From Phycisphaerales bacterium (lineage in GTDB: Bacteria; Planctomycetota; Phycisphaerae; Phycisphaerales; UBA1924), in the NCBI GenBank assembly GCA_020849615.1, contig JADLFW010000033.1:124001-188000 (forward strand): 64,000 nt of DNA, in the 5' to 3' direction. The translations under genes and the position numbers were made by a program. How positions within the stretch are numbered: the stretch's first letter is position 1; each line of letters begins with the position of its first letter. The notes under the pieces were generated by a model. It was not told where the DNA came from and made no database searches. It saw nothing but the letters and a program-made list of their open reading frames with translations. Positions 54,322 through 62,040 of the stretch are shown here, piece after piece.

Positions 54322-57219
54322 ATGCTTGCTCCCAAAGCCGGACTATTTCGCCTGCGGTCCCCGCTGCTGCTCGTGTCCCTCGCGATTGTTTGGACCAGCG
54401 CCGCGGTAGCCGAGCCGCCCCACCGCGTCCGCAACCTTGTCACCGGCGGACCGGCGTTGGACAGCGGCGCAAGCGGATTTACCTCCAGCACATCCGGAGT
54501 GTTCTTTACGGCTGCGTCCATGAACGACGGCCCGGAAGTCTGGCTCACAGACGGCACCTCCGAAGGCACGTGGATGGTTGCCGACATCGGCCCGGGCACG
54601 ACGTTCGGTGCTTCTCCGCAGGTCCAGCCCGTGGCCGTTGGCGGGGTTGCCTATTTCGCGGCCTCGAACGGCCAGTCCGGGGTTGAGCTCTGGAGAACGG
54701 ACGGCACGCCGGCCGGCACTTGGATGGTAAAGGACGTGAATCCGGGCGGGGCGGACGCGGGGATATCCGACCTGTGCGTCGCCGGCACGACCTTGTACTT
54801 CCGAGCCTTCATCAACGGCACCGGGGTTGTGCTGATGCGATCAGACGGGACCGAAGCCGGAACCATGCTGGTCACGGACACGGGACTCGATTCCCCCGAC
54901 AACATCCGCTGGCTGACGCCCTTCGGCGCGGATCTGCTCTTCGTCGTGCAGGACTCCGTATCTGGCATCGAACTGTGGCGGACCGACGGCACCCCCGCGG
55001 GCACCGAGATCGCAAAGGACATCAACCCCGGCGGCGGATCGTCTTCTCCCGGGCTCCTAACGGCGGCGGGGACGCTGGTCTACTTTGTCGCGACCGACGG
55101 GGTCTCGGGCCTGGAGCTGTGGGCGACCGACGGCTCGAGCGCGGGCACGTACCGTGTCGCGGACATCAATCCGGGCGGACACGCATTCCCCCGCGAGTTG
55201 ACCGCCGCCGGCACGCGCGTCTTTTTCACCGCCACAGACGGCACGAGCGGGCGGGAGTTGTGGATGAGCGACGGTACGGGCGCGGGAACGCTCCGCGTCC
55301 TCAACAGCGAGCCGGGCGGGGACACTCGTACGCCCAGAAGCCTCCAACCGTTGGGGAGCGTCGTCCTCTTCTGCATGGACGGGCCGGCGACGACTCCGTA
55401 CGAGTTGTGGCGTTCCGACGGCACCGTACCCGGCACGTTTAAAATCAGCGAGCTTTCTTGGTCTCGCCCGGCGGATGACACCGCCGGGCTGCCGCGCATC
55501 ACCGTCGGCGGCGCGGTGTATTTCTCAGGTGAAGTCGCCGGCCAGGGCCGCGAGTTGTGCCGGACGGATGGAACGGCACCCGGCACCTCGGTAATCGCGG
55601 ATATCTACGCCGGACCGACCGGATCTGCGCCACTCTTCGGCGCGGGGCTGGCGAGCCGGGTCGTCTTCAGCGCGGAGAGCGGCCCGAATGACCGCGAGCC
55701 CTGGATAACCGACGGAACGCCGGAGGGCACCATGCGGATCAAGGACATCGCCGTCAACGACGGCGATGCAACGCCGCTGGACCTCACGGACGTCGGCGGA
55801 ACGCTCTTCTTCCAAGCCTCCGGCGATGCCCACCGTGGCATCTCCGCCCTCTACCGCAGCGATGGGTCGGAATCGGGAACACAGCTCGTCAGCCGTATTC
55901 GGGTGGACGGGCAGTCGGCCGACATCCACGATCTCATGGATGTGAGCGGCGTCGCGATGTTCATTGCCAGGGGAGGGGCGGGTCTGAACGGGCTTTGGCG
56001 ATCCGACGGCTCCGGGCCCGGCACCACGTTCGTCGCTCCGCTCAATGTCAGCGGCGCGCCCGGGACACGGAGTCGCTCGGTCACCGTTGTCGCCGACCAG
56101 TATGTCTGCGCTGCGGATGAGTTCTCGTCCGGCGTTGAGTTGTGGGCGAGCGACGGCACGGCGATCGGGACCCGACTCGTCAAGGACATTCGACCGGGAC
56201 AGAGCGGGAGCAATCCGCGATTCCTTGCGCCAATCGGTGACGAGGTTTACTTCGCGGCTGACAATGGCACGTCAGGTCTCGAGCTCTGGGTCTCAGACTT
56301 GTCCGAAGCCGGCACACGCCTGGTGATGGATGTGAATCCCGGTTCGTCGCCCGGCCTTTCGCCAACGCCGTTCGCTCCGAACTTCGCACCAGTGGGCAGC
56401 CTGGTCCTGTTCCCCGCCAACGACGGCTCCCACGGCCTTGAGCTGTGGGTCACGGATGGTGACGCGGCGGGCACGCACATGGTCAAAGACATCGCGAGCG
56501 GCTCGGAATCGTCATTCCCTCAGTTGATCACCCCGGCAGGTGACGCCGCCTACTTCTTCGCCGCCGCGACAGCCGGCTTTGAGCTGTGGTCAACAGATCT
56601 CTCCGAAGCCGGAACGTTCCGAGTCTACGACTTCGGCCGCCCGGACGGGCCTACGCCGGGTTCGCCGGCGTACTGGAATGGGATGCTGTACTTCACGCTC
56701 TCGTCCAGCGCCCGCGGCGTGGAGTTGTGGCGCAGCGACGGCTCGGAAGCGGGCACTGTTCAGATCGGGCAGGTCTGGCCCGCGGCGAGCGGCTTCCCGG
56801 TGTCGGTTGTCTCGCTGCTTCCGCCCGTCGGGCCGCTGCTGTTCCTCGGGAACAGCATGGCTTCCGGGCGCGAGCTCTTCCGCAGCGGAGGCGATCCGGA
56901 AACCACGCTCGCCGTTGATCTGGTAGACGGAGCCGCGGGCAGCGCCTGCGGCACGCCCGTGGCCGCCGGGGCGAACGTGTTCTTCTCCGCGAGTGACGGC
57001 GCCACGGGGCTTGAGCTGTGGGCCGTGCCCGCCGAATCCCTGCGCTTCCCCAGCTGCCTCGTCGACCTCAACGGCGACGGCCTGGTTGACTTCGCCGACT
57101 ACCTGGAGTTCCTGAACCTGTATGACGCCCAGGATCTCAGGGTGGATTTCAACCAGGACGGACTGGTTGATTTCTCCGACTACCTTGAGTTCCTGAACCT
57201 GTATGACGCCGGCTGCTAA
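54322..57219 (+). CDS. ELWxxDGT-repeat surface protein with GC-type dockerin (2)
   Basis: 965 residues from ATG 54322 with CGGAG upstream; signal peptide SPLLLVSLAIVWTSAAVAE. Same repeat architecture as the upstream gene, with units such as VELWRTDGTPAGTWMVKDVNPGG cut here to the core ELWRTDGT. The body is well diverged from its neighbour, but the last ~75 bp coding the final dockerin loop are almost identical, pointing to gene conversion or recent tail exchange. Ends LYDAGC. Presumably exported and anchored in the same way. Confidence 0.92.
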   Translation: MLAPKAGLFRLRSPLLLVSLAIVWTSAAVAEPPHRVRNLVTGGPALDSGASGFTSSTSGVFFTAASMNDGPEVWLTDGTSEGTWMVADIGPGTTFGASPQVQPVAVGGVAYFAASNGQSGVELWRTDGTPAGTWMVKDVNPGGADAGISDLCVAGTTLYFRAFINGTGVVLMRSDGTEAGTMLVTDTGLDSPDNIRWLTPFGADLLFVVQDSVSGIELWRTDGTPAGTEIAKDINPGGGSSSPGLLTAAGTLVYFVATDGVSGLELWATDGSSAGTYRVADINPGGHAFPRELTAAGTRVFFTATDGTSGRELWMSDGTGAGTLRVLNSEPGGDTRTPRSLQPLGSVVLFCMDGPATTPYELWRSDGTVPGTFKISELSWSRPADDTAGLPRITVGGAVYFSGEVAGQGRELCRTDGTAPGTSVIADIYAGPTGSAPLFGAGLASRVVFSAESGPNDREPWITDGTPEGTMRIKDIAVNDGDATPLDLTDVGGTLFFQASGDAHRGISALYRSDGSESGTQLVSRIRVDGQSADIHDLMDVSGVAMFIARGGAGLNGLWRSDGSGPGTTFVAPLNVSGAPGTRSRSVTVVADQYVCAADEFSSGVELWASDGTAIGTRLVKDIRPGQSGSNPRFLAPIGDEVYFAADNGTSGLELWVSDLSEAGTRLVMDVNPGSSPGLSPTPFAPNFAPVGSLVLFPANDGSHGLELWVTDGDAAGTHMVKDIASGSESSFPQLITPAGDAAYFFAAATAGFELWSTDLSEAGTFRVYDFGRPDGPTPGSPAYWNGMLYFTLSSSARGVELWRSDGSEAGTVQIGQVWPAASGFPVSVVSLLPPVGPLLFLGNSMASGRELFRSGGDPETTLAVDLVDGAAGSACGTPVAAGANVFFSASDGATGLELWAVPAESLRFPSCLVDLNGDGLVDFADYLEFLNLYDAQDLRVDFNQDGLVDFSDYLEFLNLYDAGC

Positions 57220-57311
57220 TTCAGCGGTCTCTCCGGCCGGTAAGGCGCCCCGGGAGTATGGGCCGCCCGGGCGGGGCCGCTGTATTTGCGAGCTACATTT
57301 CTTCGGCGTGA

Positions 57312-57440
57312 CGACGCCGAGCGTGCGCTGAACGAACCGGCGCAAGCAACCGCGCCTATCTCGACGAGATCGTCATGTTCGGGGAGACGCAGGAGTGGCA
57401 GGAGTGGGCCAGGAAGCAGCAGGCCCGGACGGGGCCGTGA
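57312..57440 (+). pseudogene. Short gene remnant in spacer
   Basis: A frame without a proper start reads SNRAYLDEIVMFGETQEWQE then WARKQQARTGP to TGA at 57438, which has ordinary protein composition. It is preceded by an in-frame stop at 57309. Nothing else in 57220-57502 looks coding; one GAGCTACGG copy lies at about 57449. Family not recognised. Confidence 0.3.
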
Positions 57441-57502
57441 TCGGCCGTACCGTGGGAGCTACGGGATCTTGGTGAGAAAGCAGCTTCTGCACACGCTACC
57501 TG

Positions 57503-58342
57503 TTATGGATTCAGGGCAACCGAGCGAAGAATAGGCAATACGATGCCCGACAAAGTGATCGTAACGAATACTAGGTTGCGGGTGTTTTTCCGTCGCGCAT
57601 GCCGTTCAACGCCATCGCCGATCAGAAACTCCACTCGCGGGAACATATAGCCGAGCATTCTTGGACCAAACCAACCTACGAGTGGTCCTCCAATGACGAC
57701 CCACCCCCACCAGATAGCGGAACGCGGTACCCATGTCACACCCACAGGGGGGGCGCCCATCGGCGAAGTTGCACTGTGCGCAGAGGGCGGAGGGGGTTGA
57801 TTCACTCCCAAGACCGCCCCGAGTATCACCACCAGCAAAAGACTCACTCCGACCGTCCACAATCCCACCCATACCCACCCGGGAAGACGTGACGCCATCT
57901 GCAGTGCAGAATCAACTACCCGACGAGCGCTGGAGTACCACAAGCGAGTATTCTGGGCCTCAGAAACAACAGACGACGCGAGCTTGGACAGTTCATCCGG
58001 GGATTCTGCAATCGCTTTCACGACAAACACTGCGCCATGTTCCCGCCCCGCCGAGTCGATCGCGATGAACGCTGCTCTCCCGGGAGCCTCCGATCGGAAT
58101 ATCAGCGCGCTTATCGAAGCCGTGACGGGATTGCGCGCCGCCAGCAGGTCGTCAAAGCTGCTATGCCGCTGGGACTCCGCTCCCGGCACGAGAGAAATGA
58201 TCGTCGGCGCCGACCCCGGTGGGCCCACGAAGTTCGACAGCCCCTTTACCATGGCCCGCAGTGATGCCGGAGTCATCAAGAAGGCCCCTTTGATATGTAG
58301 ACTCAGTCGGGGCCCGGAATGTCCAGCGAAGACATCTCCCAT
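57503..58342 (-). CDS. Hypothetical membrane protein
   Basis: 279 residues from ATG 58342, or 257 from an ATG 22 codons in. A soluble N-terminal half (TIISLVPGAESQRHSSFDDLL, ARNPVTASISALIF) is followed by three predicted transmembrane helices (about 165-190, 215-235, 255-275) with a Pro/Ser-rich loop. GC content is lower than in the surrounding genes. No family recognised. It lies next to the integrase on the same strand and may be accessory cargo. Confidence 0.6.
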   Translation of the reverse strand: MGDVFAGHSGPRLSLHIKGAFLMTPASLRAMVKGLSNFVGPPGSAPTIISLVPGAESQRHSSFDDLLAARNPVTASISALIFRSEAPGRAAFIAIDSAGREHGAVFVVKAIAESPDELSKLASSVVSEAQNTRLWYSSARRVVDSALQMASRLPGWVWVGLWTVGVSLLLVVILGAVLGVNQPPPPSAHSATSPMGAPPVGVTWVPRSAIWWGWVVIGGPLVGWFGPRMLGYMFPRVEFLIGDGVERHARRKNTRNLVFVTITLSGIVLPILRSVALNP

Positions 58343-58403
58343 TCGGACAGCCTATCAGATCTGAGTGGGGTACTTGGCATGCATCGGGGCTCGCACGCGC
58401 CCC

Positions 58404-59171
58404 TTATACCGCCCACGCTCTTGCTCTCACCGCTTCAATCACCGCCATCGGCTGGATGTGGTCCAGATACCGGATGGTGGTCAGGAGGCTCTTGTGCCCC
58501 AGCTGCCGGGAGATGATCCCCACGTCCACCCCCTCGGCCCGGAGCTGGGCCGCATGGGTATGCCGTAGCCCGTGGGCGTGCACCCGCTTGTCGATCCCGG
58601 CCTTCCGGGCCAGCCGGGGCATGAGGCGCCGGACGTAGGCGGTGGTGACCATCCTCCCCGAGGACGAGCACAGGAGGGGTGCCCCGGGCGGCAGGTCCCA
58701 CCCCCGCCGCTTCTCCATCCACCCCGCCACCAGCGCCGCCGCCCCGGCGTCCAGGCCCGCGACACGGTCGTACCCGCCCTTGCCGAAGCGGACCCGCACG
58801 GTCCCGGCCTGGAAGTCGATGTCGTGGGGCCGGAGGGAAAGGGCCTCTGAGATCCGCAGCCCGGCCCGGTAGAGCAGCGCCAGCATGGCCTTGTGCCGGG
58901 CGGCGACCGAGCCGAAGTCCCCGCAGGCGGCCAGGAGCGCCCGGACTTCGGCATCGGTCAGGACCTCCGGTGGCCGGCGGGTCCGGGGCTTGGGGCGGGA
59001 CGGGCGGCGGAGCGGCGGCGCGGAGATCGGGGTGGAATCCCTCCCGTACCCCCGCGCCGGGCCCGCGGGCGGGCGTCCCCGTGATGCGGCTGCCGGGGCC
59101 GGGGGCCGGGACCGGGCCTGCCGGTTGTCCCTCAGATCTGTGGGCCGTCGTGCGGCGGTCGCGGTTGCCAT
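58404..59171 (-). CDS. Tyrosine recombinase/integrase, catalytic-domain type
   Basis: 255 residues from ATG 59171 with AAGGAG upstream. The catalytic domain is complete: Arg in GLRISEALSL, Lys in FGKGGYDR, His-x-x-Arg in HAHGLRHTHAAQ, His in LGHKSLLTT and the nucleophile Tyr in IRYLDHI. The N-terminal ~65 residues are a Pro/Arg-rich tract, and the usual SAM-like core-binding domain is missing, so DNA recognition may be unusual or depend on a partner. Its 5' end and upstream region are duplicated at 36298-36484. It is the only recombinase in the window. Confidence 0.9.
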   Translation of the reverse strand: MATATAARRPTDLRDNRQARSRPPAPAAASRGRPPAGPARGYGRDSTPISAPPLRRPSRPKPRTRRPPEVLTDAEVRALLAACGDFGSVAARHKAMLALLYRAGLRISEALSLRPHDIDFQAGTVRVRFGKGGYDRVAGLDAGAAALVAGWMEKRRGWDLPPGAPLLCSSSGRMVTTAYVRRLMPRLARKAGIDKRVHAHGLRHTHAAQLRAEGVDVGIISRQLGHKSLLTTIRYLDHIQPMAVIEAVRARAWAV

Positions 59172-59251
59172 GCGGTGACTCCTTCCGGCTGCGGGGCTTG
59201 GCGGCGGCTTCGTTTACGCCACCAACTCGAAGCTGAGGATGGAGTACCTCG
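59053..59251. repeat. About 185-bp direct repeat, right copy
   Basis: Matches 36298-36484 in the same orientation. It covers the first ~40 codons of the integrase, its ribosome-binding site and its upstream region to GAGGATGGAGTACCTCG. Confidence 0.85.
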
Positions 59252-59363
59252 GAGGGGCAGCATTGTGCAAGGTGAATCGGTAGAAGAAGTTCCCTCTTGT
59301 GGCGCTTGGTGCGTGCTCGATACCATTCCGGAAGTCTTGGAAGAATCCTAAGTAGGGGAACTA

Positions 59364-61889
59364 ATGAGTCGGATAACCTGGGCAGTTTGGGTCTGGGTGG
59401 TGCTCGTGGTCGCGTTGAGCCGGGCACCCGCATACGGCCAATGCGAGGGCAGGTGGCTTCCCATTTCCGACCAGGGCTTTCTTGGCGTCTATCCCGGGCC
59501 CGCCATTGCGTCTGTGTCTTGGGATCCGGACGGCGCGGGGCCGGCGCCTCCCCGACTCGTCATCGGGGGCCAGTTCACCACCGCGGGCACGACCTCGGCA
59601 AAGCAAGTGGCAGTGTGGGATGGCGCGGAATGGCACGCGATGGGGATGGACATAAGCGGCGTCGTTTCTGCGCTTGCCGTGCACGGCGGCCAGCTAATAG
59701 CGGGTGGCGACTTCGCGCTGGCTGGATCGACGGAGCGGGTCCACATCGCTCGCTGGGACGGCGCAGCGTGGCGGCCGATCGGCGAAGGCTTCGACAGGCC
59801 CGTCCTCGCGCTTGGTGTCTATCAAGGCGAACTTGTGGCGGGCGGCGCGTTCTCGTTCTCGGGCATCCAACCAATCAACCACGTTGCTCGCTGGGACGGG
59901 ACCGTGTGGCATTCCTTGGGCGAGGGCGTCGGCGGGGGCGTCTACACCCTGACCGAGTTTGCCGGTGAGTTGTACGTGGGCGGCTCTTTTCAAACCGCCG
60001 GGCTCTTGGCGGCTGCGAACCTCGCCCGGTGGGACGGCGAACAATGGCGATCGCTTGGCGCGGGTGCGGACGGAATTGTTCAATGCACCGCGGTCCACGC
60101 CGGGAAGCTGTACATCGGTGGCTCCTTCATTCACGCCGGCCCGTGGGAGACAAAGGGGCTGGGGTGCTGGGATGGAGCGGACTGGGTGCTGGACATCGAC
60201 GGCGGGCCCAACAGAGGGTTCTACGCGATGGTGGATTACGACGGTGAACTCGTCGTTTCGGGCACCTTCACCCGCGACTTCGTGCGCAACTGGGCGGCCC
60301 ACCGTGTGGACGGATGGTGGCAACCGTACGGGGACGCCGCATTCGATACCAAGTGTCTTACGACGTGCGTCGTCAACGGCGAGTTGTACGCGGCCGGCGA
60401 GTTCAGCATGATCGATGGCTTCGCCGCTCGGTGCGTCGCCCGCTGGACCGGGACAGCGTGGAAGTCGCTGGGTAATGGTCTCGACAGCTCGGTCACGTCC
60501 CTCAGGAGCGCCGGTAAGGATGTAATCGCGTGCGGTCAGTTCACGACTGCAGGCGGGCAGGCTGCCGGGAGAATCGCAGCTTGGAACGGAGCCCAGTGGA
60601 CTGGGCTGGCCCACGATGCCAACGGCATCGTGTATGTGACCGAGATGTTCCAAGGCCAGCTCTTCGCGGGCGGAACATTCACATCCATTGACGGTCAGGC
60701 CGCCAGCCATGTGGCGCGGCGCGTGGCGGGCTCGTGGCAACCGCTCGGAACTGGCCTCATCGGGACCGTCCGAGCCATGCGCGTGGCGGCGGGAAAGCTC
60801 TACATCGGCGGCGACTTCACCTCCGTGGACGGCGTCAGCGCGCGTCGCGTGGTCTCTTGGGACGGCACCTCTTGGAAGCCCCTCGGAACCGGCATGTCGG
60901 GGCCCGTGTATGAGATGGAGGTGTTTCAGGATCAGCTCGTGGCGGGGGGAGACTTCCTGTCCGCGGGAGGGACGCCGGCTAGCCGCGTTGCCCGCTGGGG
61001 CGGCACCACTTGGAGCCCGTTGGGCAGCGGCGTCAACGGCCGCGTGCGCGCGATCACGGTGCATGACGGCGATTTGATCGTCGGCGGCGATTTCACATTG
61101 GCCGGAGGTCAGCCCGCCCAGCGGATTGCCCGCTGGGACGGCGAAGCATGGCACTCCATCGGTCAAGGTATGAACGACTCCGTCGAGGCCGTCGCTTCCT
61201 ACGACGGCTCGCTCTATGCCGCGGGCCGCTTTACGGCTGCCGATGGCGGGGAGACACGGCAAGTCGCGCGTTGGAACGGATCGACCTGGGAGTCCCTAGG
61301 CAGCGGAACGGACGGTGTGGTGTTCGACCTTGCCACGCACGCAGGCCAACTCTTCGTCGGCGGGGCCTTCAGCGCCGCTGGCACTTTCGCCACGAGCAAC
61401 TGGGCTCGCTGGTCGAGTTCGGGAATCCCCTGGATCGCCCACAGCACCGAGGTCCAGACGATCGGAGAAGGCGAGACCGTCTCCTTCGGGGTTGTCGTCT
61501 CGCCGGGCTACGAGGCGTTCGGCAATCTGCGGTATCAATGGCGTCGGGAAGGCGTAGAACTCGCGGACGGTCCTCAGCCCTCGGGGTCGTGGGTCGAGGG
61601 AGCTCACACAGACACTTTGGCGCTACTCGATACTCGGCTTGCCGATCGCGGCTTGTACGACTGTGTGGTCTCCACGGAATGTGGCTCGTCCATCAGCGCG
61701 CCGGCGACATTGTTTGTTCTGGGCTGCCCAGCTGATTTCGCTGCCGATGGACAGATCGATTTCGCAGACTACCTCGCGTTCCTTAATCTATATGACAGCC
61801 AAGACCCGCTGGCTGATCTAAACGAAGATGGCTTCATCGACTTCGGGGACTATCTGGAGTTCCTCAACCACTACGACGCGGGGTGCTGA
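59364..61889 (+). CDS. Secreted propeller-like repeat protein with Ig-like domain and GC-type dockerin (2)
   Basis: 841 residues from ATG 59364 with AGGGGAAC upstream; signal peptide WVWVVLVVALSRAPAYG. About thirteen units of the GG.FT.AGG...VARWDG..W..LGSG type form the body (probably two propellers). They are followed by an Ig-like domain (about 690-780: GETVSFGVVVSPG, LRYQWRREGVELADG, DRGLYDCVVST) and a two-loop dockerin ending HYDAGC. The same unit occurs in the proteins at 42118 and 62041. Surface adhesion or matrix role inferred. Confidence 0.9.
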   Translation: MSRITWAVWVWVVLVVALSRAPAYGQCEGRWLPISDQGFLGVYPGPAIASVSWDPDGAGPAPPRLVIGGQFTTAGTTSAKQVAVWDGAEWHAMGMDISGVVSALAVHGGQLIAGGDFALAGSTERVHIARWDGAAWRPIGEGFDRPVLALGVYQGELVAGGAFSFSGIQPINHVARWDGTVWHSLGEGVGGGVYTLTEFAGELYVGGSFQTAGLLAAANLARWDGEQWRSLGAGADGIVQCTAVHAGKLYIGGSFIHAGPWETKGLGCWDGADWVLDIDGGPNRGFYAMVDYDGELVVSGTFTRDFVRNWAAHRVDGWWQPYGDAAFDTKCLTTCVVNGELYAAGEFSMIDGFAARCVARWTGTAWKSLGNGLDSSVTSLRSAGKDVIACGQFTTAGGQAAGRIAAWNGAQWTGLAHDANGIVYVTEMFQGQLFAGGTFTSIDGQAASHVARRVAGSWQPLGTGLIGTVRAMRVAAGKLYIGGDFTSVDGVSARRVVSWDGTSWKPLGTGMSGPVYEMEVFQDQLVAGGDFLSAGGTPASRVARWGGTTWSPLGSGVNGRVRAITVHDGDLIVGGDFTLAGGQPAQRIARWDGEAWHSIGQGMNDSVEAVASYDGSLYAAGRFTAADGGETRQVARWNGSTWESLGSGTDGVVFDLATHAGQLFVGGAFSAAGTFATSNWARWSSSGIPWIAHSTEVQTIGEGETVSFGVVVSPGYEAFGNLRYQWRREGVELADGPQPSGSWVEGAHTDTLALLDTRLADRGLYDCVVSTECGSSISAPATLFVLGCPADFAADGQIDFADYLAFLNLYDSQDPLADLNEDGFIDFGDYLEFLNHYDAGC

Positions 61890-61921
61890 GTGGGTTCTAG
61901 CATACCGCGCAAGCCGTAGCC

Positions 61922-61937
61922 GAGGATGGAGTACCTC
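61922..61937. repeat. Third copy of the short repeat at the integrase boundary
   Basis: GAGGATGGAGTACCTC, preceded by GCCGTAGCC and followed by a stretch ending CATTGATCAAGGT that resembles the sequence after the copy at about 59236. It lies 33 bp beyond the stop of the upstream dockerin gene. Confidence 0.6.
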
Positions 61938-62040
61938 ACGCCGCGGCATTGATCAAGGTCCGTGCCGGACCGGCCAGATCACCGTTTGCCGTGCGACCAG
62001 CGTTCGATATGTTTGGCAGGAGCACACGGGAGACATCAGC

